Shown: piece after piece, positions 26,532 to 34,945 of the stretch
Numbering within the stretch: position 1 is the stretch's first letter
How the letters are laid out: every line of letters begins with the position of its first letter
Assembly: GCA_013815325.1 (NCBI GenBank)
Contig: JACDGM010000001.1
Location: 33,500-97,499 of the forward strand
DNA: 64,000 nt
Source: Chthoniobacterales bacterium
GTDB lineage: Bacteria > Verrucomicrobiota > Verrucomicrobiia > Chthoniobacterales > UBA10450
Direction of reading: 5' to 3'
Notes under the pieces: generated by a model
Database searches by the model: none
Seen by the model: only the letters and a program-made list of their open reading frames with translations
What the model was told of the DNA's origin: nothing
Translations under genes and position numbers: made by a program

Positions 26532-27953
26532 CTACTTTTCGTTAGCCGCGCGCAAGGCCACGCCCAGATCCTGTACGAAAAGCGCATACTCTCGCGCGCG
26601 TGATTCCTCGTCGGGCTGGCGCAACAGTGACGACGGATGGACCGTCGTCACTACCCGCGGTGCCAAGGCTGATTCCAGCACCCGCCCGCGCTCGCGCGTG
26701 ACGCGGAAAGACGGCCCAAAGAGCGCTTGCGCCGCCGTCGAGCCGAGACAGACGAGGACGCTTGGCCTAACGATTCGCAGTTCCGCTTCGAACCAGGGGC
26801 GACAGGCGGCGATGTCGCGCGAGCTCGGTTTCTGGTGGATGCGGCGTTTCCCGCGCGGTTCCCATTTAAAATGCTTCACCGTGTTCGTCACGTAAACGTC
26901 GGCGCGGTCGATCCCGGCCTCTTCGAGCGCGCGATCGAGCAACTTGCCCGCCGGACCGATGAACGGTTTGCCGCTGAGATCTTCCTGGTCGCCCGGTTGT
27001 TCGCCGAGGAGCATGAGCGTCGCGCGTTTCGGGCCTTCGCCGAAGACTGTCTGCGTGGCATTTTTATAAAGGGGGCAGGCGGTGCAGCCACGCGACGCTC
27101 CGCGCACGGTCGTTAGGCTGGAGGTCTCCGGAACGGGCGCGGGATACCACTCCCCGTCCATTGCGGCTTTTTTTGCTGCGCTTTTTTCCATCATCATCTC
27201 CACCCTCCGCGGCGCCTCGTGCAGGAGCGACGGAATGAGCGTCGCCTCCGGCAGATTACGCCAGTATTTCTTCGGCATCTCCGCCTGCATCGCGTGCACT
27301 TTCACGCGCGCCGGGTTGAAAATATTCGCATAATACGTGCGCCACAGCTCCTCCATCTGGTCCGCGCCGGGGGCATCCGATCGCGGAACGCCAGCGGTAA
27401 ATGAGAGCGTTTTGCCGTTCCAGTGCGCACAACGATCCGGCGTCAGGATCGACCAGCGCATCGAGGCGAAGCGATCGGCGAAGAAGGGCGCGTTCTGCTC
27501 CACGATGTGATGCTGCGGTTCGAACCAGGCGACGAACCATTTTTCCCCGCCATGCTCGACTTCCCGAAACCGCACGAAGGCCCGCATTTTGTGGATGTCC
27601 TGCCTAACGGATTTCTCGAAATCGCCCGCCTGGGCGACGTCGGAATCAACCGCAATCTCAAGCAGGTGCGTTTCGCCGTGAGTCAGCCGCCAGAGGAGCC
27701 GATAAAGGAGCGGCCAGCGGCCTGCTTCGCGATGGAGCGAAACGAGTTTGGCGAGCGCGAGAAAGCGTTTCGGTACGCGGAACTTCGATGGCGGCGTCGA
27801 CGCAGGATCGGCCTCTTCGAAAAGATAGAGCGCCGGCTGGTCCTCGCCGATTTCCTCCCACACGATCTGACCAGGCTCGATCGCGTTCTGCAGCGCGCGG
27901 CGCGCCGCGGCCTGCCAGCGCTCGAAAGTGGGCAGGAATGAAATTTGTTCCAC
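26532..27953 (-). CDS. DUF4130-UdgX fusion (uracil-DNA-binding repair protein)
   Basis: 473 residues. The N-terminal half (about 1-240) is the DUF4130 domain that usually accompanies the radical-SAM partner encoded next. The C-terminal half (about 270-473) is a family 4-like uracil-DNA glycosylase: GCTACPLYKNATQTVFGEG (Cys of the 4Fe-4S cluster), LLGEQPGDQEDLSGKPFIGPAG, and the KRRIHQKPS loop that defines UdgX. In UdgX the His of this loop forms a covalent bond with the abasic site after uracil removal. The last motif is TTVHPSSLLR. The gene ends 6 bases before the radical-SAM gene upstream would begin its stop, so the two form one transcript. Confidence 0.88.
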   Translation of the reverse strand: MEQISFLPTFERWQAAARRALQNAIEPGQIVWEEIGEDQPALYLFEEADPASTPPSKFRVPKRFLALAKLVSLHREAGRWPLLYRLLWRLTHGETHLLEIAVDSDVAQAGDFEKSVRQDIHKMRAFVRFREVEHGGEKWFVAWFEPQHHIVEQNAPFFADRFASMRWSILTPDRCAHWNGKTLSFTAGVPRSDAPGADQMEELWRTYYANIFNPARVKVHAMQAEMPKKYWRNLPEATLIPSLLHEAPRRVEMMMEKSAAKKAAMDGEWYPAPVPETSSLTTVRGASRGCTACPLYKNATQTVFGEGPKRATLMLLGEQPGDQEDLSGKPFIGPAGKLLDRALEEAGIDRADVYVTNTVKHFKWEPRGKRRIHQKPSSRDIAACRPWFEAELRIVRPSVLVCLGSTAAQALFGPSFRVTRERGRVLESALAPRVVTTVHPSSLLRQPDEESRAREYALFVQDLGVALRAANEK

Positions 27954-27959
27954 GCGGTC

Positions 27960-29218
27960 CTAGAATTGACCGCTAACGACCGAGGGCTCGTTCGCGAAGA
28001 GGTCGAGTTGCTTTGGCCTAACGATTAACGATGAGAGCAGGTCGTCGCGCTCGAGACTGCGCGTCTCTGCATTGGAGCCGATGGCGATCACGAAAGGGAG
28101 AAGTTTTTTCAGCGGCAGATGCAGGCGCACCAGATCCTCCAGCCGCAGTTTATGCCAGCGGCGGATCCGCAGGATGCGCTCTACGTTTTTCGTCCCGAGC
28201 CCAGGAACACGAAGGAGCAAATGGCGCGGTGCCTTGTTTAAATCGACTGGGAACAGCTGCCGATGGCGCAGCGCCCAAGCCAGTTTCGGGTCGATTGTCA
28301 GGTCAAGATTCGGGGCCGCTTCCGTCGTCAGCTCATGCGCGGCAAAGCCGTAAAAGCGCACCAGCCAATCCGCCTGATAGAGCCGATGCTCGCGCACGAG
28401 CGGCGGCGCCTGCAGCGGCAGCTTGTTCGACGCATCGGGAATTGGACTGAAGGCCGAATAGTAAACGCGCCGCAATTTCTGTCGCGCGTAGAGCGAGGAA
28501 GCCTGCCGCAAAATCGTCGCGTCCGAAGCGTCGGTCGCGCCGACGATCATTTGCGTGCTTTGGCCCGCGGGCGCGAAGGCGGGCGCTTTGCGTGATTGCT
28601 TGCGTTCCGCTTTTGCTTCATCAATCCGCGTCTTGATGCCGCTCATCGCCCGTTCGGTGTTCTGGAAATTTTTCTCCGGCGCGAGCGTCTGCAAGGCCGC
28701 GGGGGTTGGAAGCTCGATGTTGATGCTGATCCGGTCCGCCCAGCGGCCCGCTTCCTCGATTAAAGCAGGCGACGCTTCCGGAATCGTTTTGAGATGGATG
28801 TAGCCGCGAAACTCGTGCTCGACGCGCAGCGTCCGCGCCACCTGTATCACCTGCTCCATTGTGTAGTCGGGGTTACGAATGATCCCCGAACTGAGAAAGA
28901 GGCCTCCAATGTAATTGCGCCGGTAAAAGTCGAGCGTCAGTTGCACCACTTCCTCAGGGGTGAAGCGGGCGCGCTGCACATTGCTCGAGACGCGGTTGAT
29001 ACAATAGAGGCAATCGTAAATGCAGAAATTCGTGAGCAGAATTTTCAGGAGCGAGACACACCGGCCGTCCGGCGTGTAGCTGTGACAAATGCCGGTGCTG
29101 GTGGTGGAACCGATGCCGCTCGAATTGCGAGAATTGCGCGCCGTCGTTCCGCTGCTCGCACAGGAAGCGTCATACTTCGCGGCGTCGGCGAGGATGGCGA
29201 GTTTGCGGTGGAGTTCAT
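27960..29218 (-). CDS. Radical-SAM protein linked to UdgX (TIGR03916-type), start codon out of frame
   Basis: The open frame from 29216 encodes 418 residues matching the family from its first helix (KLAILADAAKYDASC) through the CxxxCxxC cluster (NFCIYDCLYC), RRNYIGGLFLSSG and RISINIELPTP, to a helix-hairpin-helix region (LLRVPGLGTKNVERILRI). It is proposed to act on damaged DNA with UdgX. The ATG at 29216-29218 is one base out of frame with this sequence. Restoring one G after it would give Met-Glu-Leu-His, exactly the expected start, and no other start occurs until a GTG at 28979, beyond the Fe-S motif. So it is either a start-codon deletion (dead gene) or a sequencing error. Confidence 0.75.
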
Positions 29219-29254
29219 AACGGCGCGCTAATTTCCGCGACTAACGCCGAAACG

Positions 29255-29572
29255 CCAACCTCTCGATTTCGACTCCGACGAGATTGATCTCGGCCGGAAT
29301 GAGGAAGAGATGCTCGAGTCGCGTGGGCAGGAGAATATCCTGCGACCGAGCCTTGGCTCACAATGGTTCGTAAAGACTATGCCCTTCCATGTCCCCTGCA
29401 GCCTACCGTCCTTCGCCGAAGACCGTCTGCCCGGCGTTTTATAAAGCGGACAGGCGGTGCAAGCGAGCGCCGCTTCGCGCACCGTCGCTAGGCCAGAGCT
29501 ATCCGGAACGCCGCGGGATGCCACCACAGCTCATCAGCGCTCCTGGCCTAAGGATGATGGGCCCGGCGAGAT
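29255..29572. pseudogene. Mosaic of decayed parA and udgX fragments
   Basis: 29260-29400 aligns by eye with 31190-31320 inside parA (shared runs such as GGAATGAGGAAGAGA and CGCGTGGGCAGGA, and AATGGTTCGTA). 29403-29560 aligns with 27020-27150 in the UdgX gene (CCTTCGCCGAAGAC, then GGCAGGCGGTGCA-like and CGCGCAC). Both are in the same orientation as their sources, full of substitutions and small indels, and encode nothing intact. The 9-base word in the udgX source (TCGTTAGGC at 27110) reads TCGCTAGGC here. Thus pieces of both flanking genes were copied side by side and then decayed. Confidence 0.75.
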
Positions 29573-30515
29573 TTTACTGCGCGTCGCGGATTGGTGAGTG
29601 ATTCCGAGCAGAGCATTTCGCGCCGCCCAATCCCTGATTGCTATGCTCGCTTTCTTCGCTTCTTCGCGCACGGCGCCGTGCGAGGCGTTGCTGATGACCA
29701 ATTCAGAATTGGGGATCAGGTGATTGAGCATCTCTCCCTGTTCGATAGGCGTTAGAGAATCCTCTATGCCGTAGCTCAAGAGCGCCGGCACGCTGATCGT
29801 CGGGAAAAGAGAGGTAAAAGTCGGGGCGGGTTTCTAAAGCCAGCGCACCACCGACCAGCCCTTTGACCGAGGCGGCGAGAATTAAATCGGTAAACGCGGC
29901 GACGAGTGCAGGCGCCCGCAGACGGTCTTCTCCGGTTAGAAATTCCGGCAGCAAAAGTGGCAGGAGAGACGCGACACCCTCCTGTTTCGACTGCACCTAA
30001 TAGCGCCTCCATAAAAACTGTTCGACCGTGGGCGGCGGAAAGGCAACCGGATCGAGCAAGATCATCCCGCGAAAACGCTGCGGGGCCAGCCGATACATTT
30101 CCAGGGTGATCGCCCCGCCCATCGAATGCCCGCCTATGATGGCGCTATCGATCTTGAGGAAATCGAGCAAACCCAGGACGTCGGTCGTGTACAGATGAAT
30201 GGAAGCAAAATCGCTCGGTGCGGTGCTCCGCCCGAAGCCGCGCAGATCGATCGTGATCACCTGGAACTAGCCGCTGAGAAACTGGCGCTCTTTCACGAAG
30301 AGATCGCCGTTAAGCGGATAGCCGTGGATCAAAACCAGCGGCACGCCCTGTCCGGTGATGGTGTAGTAAATTCGCGTCCCGTTGATCTCCACAAATCCGT
30401 CGGTCGATTGGACGTTCGGGGTGATTTCCACCTTTTGCTGCGGCCTGGCCCGGAAGGACGCAGCAAAACGTGAGCAGCAGTGTCGCAAAGCCGATGAGGC
30501 ATGAATTCTTTTCAT
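29534..30515 (-). pseudogene. Alpha/beta hydrolase pseudogene, two stops and a frameshift
   Basis: Begins at the ATG at 30515 with a degenerate signal peptide, then FVEINGTRIYYTITGQGVPLVLIHGYPLNGD (oxyanion region). An in-frame TAG at 30267-30269 interrupts before ITIDLRGFGRS. The nucleophile elbow GGHSMGGAITLEMYRLAP is intact. A second TAG at 29997-29999 follows WRRY, and a frameshift near 29800 leads into PALLSYGIEDSLTP and SNASHGAVREE (Asp and His region). The family is the serine hydrolase/haloperoxidase-like group. Lies between parA and the mosaic remnant. Confidence 0.82.
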
Positions 30516-30621
30516 TTTTGTTTTGGTTGATTGTTTCGTCTCCGGCAATCGCGGTTCGAAACGATCCCGGCTTATTTTTGTAGGAAGAGATTGGACTTCG
30601 ATTTCCCCCTTTCCTGCTTTC

Positions 30622-31464
30622 CTATTTGGAAAGCCCGGCCTCATCTTCGATTTCGTTACGGCCTGATTCATCCGCCTTCTCTTCTTGCGACACGTTGGTT
30701 GTGTGTCGGCGCAGAAATTCAGCGGCGAGCGCGCGGTAGGCCTTCGCGCCGGCACCATTCGGATCATGCTCGAGGATGCACTTCCCGAAGCTGGGCGCTT
30801 CGCTCAGGCGCACCGTGCGCGGAATGATCGTCTTGTAGACGCGCTCCTGAAAATGCGCCCGCACTTCAGCCACGACCTGACTGCTCAGATTCGTCCTGCT
30901 ATCGAACATCGTCATAAGGATGCCGCCCATTTCGAGCCGCGCATTGGCTCCGGAGTCGCGAATTCGCTCGATTAGCCTAACGATTTGAACGAGGCCCTCG
31001 AGCGCGAAATATTCACACTGAATCGGGGTGAGCAGCTCGTCGGCGGCGGCGAGCGCGTTCGTCATGAGAATGCCTAACGACGGTGGGCAATCGAGCAGGA
31101 TGAATTCGAAAGTTTGATCGTCGCGCAGCACTCGTAAGGCCTGCGCGAGGCGGGTGAGATGATCCGGCATCCGCGCGATCTCGATTTCGACCCCGGCGAG
31201 GTCGATATCGGCGGGAATGAGGAAGAGACGATCGAGGCGCGTGGGCAGGATATTATCCGTGACTGAGCCTTCGCCTAACAATGGTTCGTACAGGCTCGGG
31301 CCTTCCATTTCCTGCAGGCCTAACGAACTGGTGGCGTTGCCCTGCGGATCGAGATCGACGAGCAGGATGCGCCTCCCGCCTTCGGCCAGCGCAGCGGCTA
31401 AATTGACGGCGGTGGTCGTCTTGCCGACCCCGCCCTTCTGATTGGCAATTGCGACGATTTTCAT
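30622..31464 (-). CDS. parA: ParA/Soj-type partition ATPase
   Basis: 280 residues from the ATG at 31464 (MKIVAIANQKGGVGKTTTAVNLA). Deviant Walker A is KGGVGKTT, switch I region DLDPQGNATSSLG, and Walker B-like ILLDCPPSLG. The C-terminus carries TVRLSEAPSFGKCILEHDPNGAGAKAY, the usual Soj ending. It should bind ATP, dimerise on nucleoid DNA and position a ParB-parS complex. No parB is adjacent in the window, unusual for chromosomal parA genes. Three exact 9-base words plus a GCCTAACAA variant lie inside. Confidence 0.92.
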   Translation of the reverse strand: MKIVAIANQKGGVGKTTTAVNLAAALAEGGRRILLVDLDPQGNATSSLGLQEMEGPSLYEPLLGEGSVTDNILPTRLDRLFLIPADIDLAGVEIEIARMPDHLTRLAQALRVLRDDQTFEFILLDCPPSLGILMTNALAAADELLTPIQCEYFALEGLVQIVRLIERIRDSGANARLEMGGILMTMFDSRTNLSSQVVAEVRAHFQERVYKTIIPRTVRLSEAPSFGKCILEHDPNGAGAKAYRALAAEFLRRHTTNVSQEEKADESGRNEIEDEAGLSK

Positions 31465-31495
31465 CGGGAGCAAACACCTGCACCTACACTTTCAC

Positions 31496-31570
31496 ATGCA
31501 CTTGAGCGCGGGTCTCTGACCCGCACGGCGCCGCAGCGCCGCTCGGAGTGAATGTGTAAGTGCAAGCGAG
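31496..31570. repeat. Nested palindrome between fahA and parA
   Basis: An outer inverted repeat (GCACTT/AAGTGC) encloses GCGGGTC-TCT-GACCCGC, a perfect 7-bp stem with a 3-base loop, and GGCGCC-GCA-GCGCC. Both flanking genes run to the left, so it lies between the parA start and the fahA stop. It could be the fahA transcript end or another interspersed hairpin family; no second copy noticed. Confidence 0.5.
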
Positions 31571-31613
31571 GGCAAAAAAGTTTCATCGCGCGACGATCTG
31601 AGCAAGCACGCCC

Positions 31614-32873
31614 TCACGCCACGACGCGGCCGGTCACTTCTCCAAAGCCAACTCGGCAGCCGTCGCCTTCGCCCCATCCACTTATCGTTAGGCGATCGCC
31701 CTCTTCGAGCCATTTGCGCGTCTCGCCGCCGGGGAGCTGGAGCGGATTCGCCCCGCGCCAGGTGAGCTCGAGCAGGCAGCCGCGCGCGCCATCCTCCGGG
31801 CCGCTGATTGTGCCGCTCGCGAGCAGATCCCCCGGCTGCAGGTTGCAGCCGCCGGCGGTGTGATGCGCCAGTTGTTGCGCAATGCTCCAGTAGAGATTGC
31901 GGCAATTTGAGCGCGTGATGGTTTGCGGGGCGTGCATCGCGGCCGTCTGGAGCTGCGCTTCCAATCTAATGTCGAGAACGAAGTCGTTAGGCGCGCGCAG
32001 GTACGGCAGCGGCTCGGGGTCCTGCGCCGGGAGCGGCCGGCGGAAGGGCTCGAGGGCATCGAGTGTCACGACCCAGGGCGAGATGCTGGTGCAGAAATTC
32101 TTTGCCAGGAAAGGGCCGAGCGGCTGGTATTCCCAGGTCTGGATGTCGCGCGCGCTCCAGTCGTTCATGAGGACGAGGCCGAAGATGTGCTCGGTCGCGC
32201 GCTCGATCGGGACCGGCTCGCCGAGTTCGTTAGGCGGGCCGATCAGGAAGGCCGTCTCCAGCTCAAAATCAAGCGCGCGACTCGGCCCGAACGAGGGCGT
32301 CGCGGCGTCGGGCGACTTGGTCTGGCCCTGCGGCCGCCGGACATCCGTGCCGCTCAGGACGATGGAACTGGCGCGCCCGTGGTAGGCGATCGGCAGCCAG
32401 CGCCAGTTCGGCATGATGGCGTTCTCCGGGCCACGAAACATCGTGCCGACATTGAAGGCGTGGTTGTAGGAGGAATAAAAATCGGTGTAATCGCCGATCC
32501 GCGCCGGCAACTGCAGCGTGACTTCGCTTTGGCGATGAAAGGCGCGCTTTCGCAGCGCGTCATCGTCGCGCAGCGTCGCGGTGTCGGCCGCGAGCAGGTG
32601 CTGCAAAATCTGGCGCGTCTGCTGCCAGGCGGGGCGACCGAGGGCGAGGAAGGCGTTGAGCGAGTCGTGGCCAAAGACAGCAGGATCGCCCAACTCTCCA
32701 CCGCGAAAATGCCCGCCCTCCTCGAGCACCGCGAGGTCGAGCACCAAGTCGCCGATAGCCACGCCCACACGCGCGGGAGCGTCGTTAGGCCGGAAAACGC
32801 CAAAAGGCAGGTTCTCGAGCGGAAAATGTGAGTCGGGCGCGACTTCGATGAAGGAACGGAGTGGAGTGGGCAT
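31614..32873 (-). CDS. fahA: Fumarylacetoacetase
   Basis: 419 residues, the usual length. The N-terminal SH3-like domain (FPLENLPFGVF, VGVAIGDLVLDL) is followed by the catalytic FAH domain: YTDFYSSYNHAFNVGTMFRGPENAIMPNW with Asp, Tyr and His for metal and catalysis, YHGRASSIVLSG, DFELETAFLIG, GLVLMNDWSARDIQ and GDLLASGTISGP. It cleaves fumarylacetoacetate to fumarate and acetoacetate, the last step of tyrosine/homogentisate breakdown. The other pathway genes are not in the window. Four TCGTTAGGC words are present. It follows the unknown gene 32922-33821 in the same direction with a gap of about 48 bases. Confidence 0.95.
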   Translation of the reverse strand: MPTPLRSFIEVAPDSHFPLENLPFGVFRPNDAPARVGVAIGDLVLDLAVLEEGGHFRGGELGDPAVFGHDSLNAFLALGRPAWQQTRQILQHLLAADTATLRDDDALRKRAFHRQSEVTLQLPARIGDYTDFYSSYNHAFNVGTMFRGPENAIMPNWRWLPIAYHGRASSIVLSGTDVRRPQGQTKSPDAATPSFGPSRALDFELETAFLIGPPNELGEPVPIERATEHIFGLVLMNDWSARDIQTWEYQPLGPFLAKNFCTSISPWVVTLDALEPFRRPLPAQDPEPLPYLRAPNDFVLDIRLEAQLQTAAMHAPQTITRSNCRNLYWSIAQQLAHHTAGGCNLQPGDLLASGTISGPEDGARGCLLELTWRGANPLQLPGGETRKWLEEGDRLTISGWGEGDGCRVGFGEVTGRVVA

Positions 32874-32921
32874 GGCTGGATTTAGAAAAGGGCGATCAGG
32901 ATTACGAGCAGGAGCACGAGG

Positions 32922-33821
32922 TTAAAAAATTCCAAGCGCACGCAGGTCCTCGCGCGGTTCGTCGAAGCTGCAACTGCCTAACGAAGTCACGAGCCGGCGG
33001 CGCCTGGCGATCTGTTCGGTCGTGATTTCCCAGTCGCGCCAGCGCAAGTAGGCGTCGTCGCAGGCGAACGCTCCGGGATCTTCTTCGGCCAGCATTTCCT
33101 CCGTCTGCGCTTCGCTCCAGCCATGTTCCGCGGCGAGAACGCCTGCGCCCAGGACGTTAAGAAAACCATGCATTTTCGTGCCGACGCTCTCGTGAAATCT
33201 TTTCACCGGATGATGCAAACCGGCGGTGAACTTGATCGGCACCTGATGCCTGGCGGCGGCGACGAGGGCGCGCGCGATCTGCGCCCCGCTCGGGAAGGAA
33301 TCTGCCGTCACCCCGCCCGTGCGCAGCTTAAAGCCCGCGCCGCTTCCTTTGAGCGCCGCGATCGTCGACGCGGCGGCATCGGCCGGCGCTTCCCAAAAAA
33401 TCTCGAGCCCCAATCCGCCTAACAATGCGGTCGCGTCGCCCAACGAATTGCAGTCGAGGTCGGGCGGCGCCGGCATCTCGAATTGGACGACCGGCGCACT
33501 CGCGCGGTGGCGCGCGCTGAACTGCCTGATCGTGGCGGCGGCTGATTCCACCGCGGGCTGAAAAGCAGCGGCGTTTTCCGCCTTCGCTCCGAGGGCCGAA
33601 ACTTGCAGCGGGTTGGCTTGATCGAAGCGGTCAAGCATCGCGCCGGCCTCCGCAAACTGCGCCACCGGCAGAATGAAAGCCCCCAGCATCCAGCGATCCG
33701 GCGAGCGCACGTAGGCCGCCTGGTTTTCCAAGGCCGGCGCGAGTGTCAGGCTGGCCGGCGGAAAAAGCCCCGCGTAATCAATCGCGTGGGCGAGCAGGGC
33801 GCGCAGGGATGCAGCCGGCAT
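32922..33821 (-). CDS. Conserved protein of unknown function upstream of fahA
   Basis: 299 residues, no signal peptide or membrane helix. N-terminus LLAHAIDYAGLFPPASLTL; middle part VVQFEMPAPPDLD and GLEIFWEAP; then GFKLRTGGVTADSFPS, VPIKFTAGLHHPVKRF and GFLNVLGAG; C-terminus LGSCSFDEPREDLRAL. The alternating strand/helix pattern with FKLRTGG, IKFTAGLHHP and FLNVL suggests a TIM-barrel-like enzyme. I do not recognise a named family. The operon with fumarylacetoacetase points to aromatic amino-acid breakdown, but this is inference. Confidence 0.68.
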   Translation of the reverse strand: MPAASLRALLAHAIDYAGLFPPASLTLAPALENQAAYVRSPDRWMLGAFILPVAQFAEAGAMLDRFDQANPLQVSALGAKAENAAAFQPAVESAAATIRQFSARHRASAPVVQFEMPAPPDLDCNSLGDATALLGGLGLEIFWEAPADAAASTIAALKGSGAGFKLRTGGVTADSFPSGAQIARALVAAARHQVPIKFTAGLHHPVKRFHESVGTKMHGFLNVLGAGVLAAEHGWSEAQTEEMLAEEDPGAFACDDAYLRWRDWEITTEQIARRRRLVTSLGSCSFDEPREDLRALGIF

Positions 33822-33923
33822 GGAGAGAACTCAACGGCGGGTTGGTTGCGCTCGTCAACCCGCGCTTTCCAAGACTGATTTCCGAGAGGCGGTATTTGCG
33901 AAAGCGCCGAGCGGAACCGCGGA

Positions 33924-34859
33924 TCACTTTTTTCCGGTAGCAAAAACCGTTTGGAAATGCGGACTCTCTTTTTCGCGCGAGACGACAGTTACTTCAATGT
34001 CGCTAAAGCCGGCGCTTTCGAGCCATTGGTGCAACTGCACTTCGCTGAAACCGAGCCAGTGATCGGCGTAGAGTTCTCTCGCTTTCTCGAATCGGTGGCT
34101 GAGCAAATCGAGCACCACGATTCTGCCCGTTTTCTTCAAAATCCGGTAGGCCGCGCCAATCGCGCGTTCAGGATGGACCGCGTGGTGCAGTGCCTGACTG
34201 AAAATCACGAGATCGACACTGCTCCTGTCGATCGGCGGTTCCTCGATATCGCCGAGGCGGAATTCGAGATTTTTGAAGCCGTGCTTTTTTGCGAGTTGCG
34301 ATCCGAACTCGACCATCTTCGGTGCGTTATCGATCGCGATAACTTTCCTCGCGGTTTTCGCGAGGAGTTGCGAAAGCGTTCCCTCGCCCGCGCCGAGATC
34401 GGCGACGGTGAGCGGCGGGAGGAGCGCGATCATGGTGTGGGCGAGCGCCTGCCAGGAACGGCCCGGCACATAGCTGCGCCCGAATCGCCCTGCCAGCTGA
34501 TCGAAATATTCGCGCGCCTTATCCTGGCGCTTGCGCAGGACGACTTTGAGCGCGCTGCGATCGCGTTGCGTCTCCCGCATCTCGCGCGCGAGGGTCCGCG
34601 TCAACTCGGCGACTTTCGCCCGCTGTGCGTCGGGGCCGCCCATTGTCGTTAGGCCATAGTAGACATTTTTTCCCGCTCGCCGCGCGGCCACAACTCCCGC
34701 GCGCTTGAGCTGCGCAAGATGGCTGGAGATGCGCGACTGCCCCATCCCGAGGACGTCCTGCAGCTCCGCGACGGATAGTTCCTCCTGTTCCAGGAGCAGA
34801 AGCAAGCGCAGCCGGGTCGGGTCAGCGAGGAGGCGGAGGAAATTTAGAGTTGACGCCAT
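33924..34859 (-). CDS. ArsR-family regulator fused to a SAM-dependent methyltransferase (SahR-like)
   Basis: 311 residues. The first 95 are an ArsR winged helix (LNFLRLLADPTRLRLLLLLEQEELSVAELQDVLGMGQSRISSHLAQLKRAGVV). No metal-binding Cys pair is seen in the recognition helix. Residues about 140-311 are a class I methyltransferase (VADLGAGEGTLSQLLA, VIAIDNAPKMVEF, LGDIEEPPIDRSSVDLVIFSQALHHA). Divergently placed next to metK-ahcY, it probably senses SAM or S-adenosylhomocysteine, like SahR of Proteobacteria, an ArsR regulator of the SAM cycle. Enzymatic activity of the fused domain is unproven. Confidence 0.82.
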   Translation of the reverse strand: MASTLNFLRLLADPTRLRLLLLLEQEELSVAELQDVLGMGQSRISSHLAQLKRAGVVAARRAGKNVYYGLTTMGGPDAQRAKVAELTRTLAREMRETQRDRSALKVVLRKRQDKAREYFDQLAGRFGRSYVPGRSWQALAHTMIALLPPLTVADLGAGEGTLSQLLAKTARKVIAIDNAPKMVEFGSQLAKKHGFKNLEFRLGDIEEPPIDRSSVDLVIFSQALHHAVHPERAIGAAYRILKKTGRIVVLDLLSHRFEKARELYADHWLGFSEVQLHQWLESAGFSDIEVTVVSREKESPHFQTVFATGKK

Positions 34860-34867
34860 CGGACGCT

Positions 34868-34910
34868 GACACGATATATCGACGCATCATGATTGGTCAA
34901 TATGATCAGT
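34868..34910. promoter_or_regulatory. Candidate operator between the ArsR-MTase gene and metK
   Basis: The 86-base divergent gap is AT-rich and holds a perfect palindrome CGATATATCG (34872-34881) and an inverted repeat ATCAT-11-ATGAT (34886-34890/34902-34906), with an extra TGATCA at 34903-34908. ArsR proteins bind such short dyads over the promoters they repress, so control of both genes from here is plausible. Exact operator unproven. Confidence 0.5.
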
Positions 34911-34945
34911 AGTGATCCCCGCCGTTTCAGCCTCACCTTCTTCTC

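Noticed and set aside
30622-31464. parA as marker of the replication origin
   Set aside because: No parB, parS-like palindrome, dnaA, gidA or rpmH nearby; it cannot be used to place the origin.
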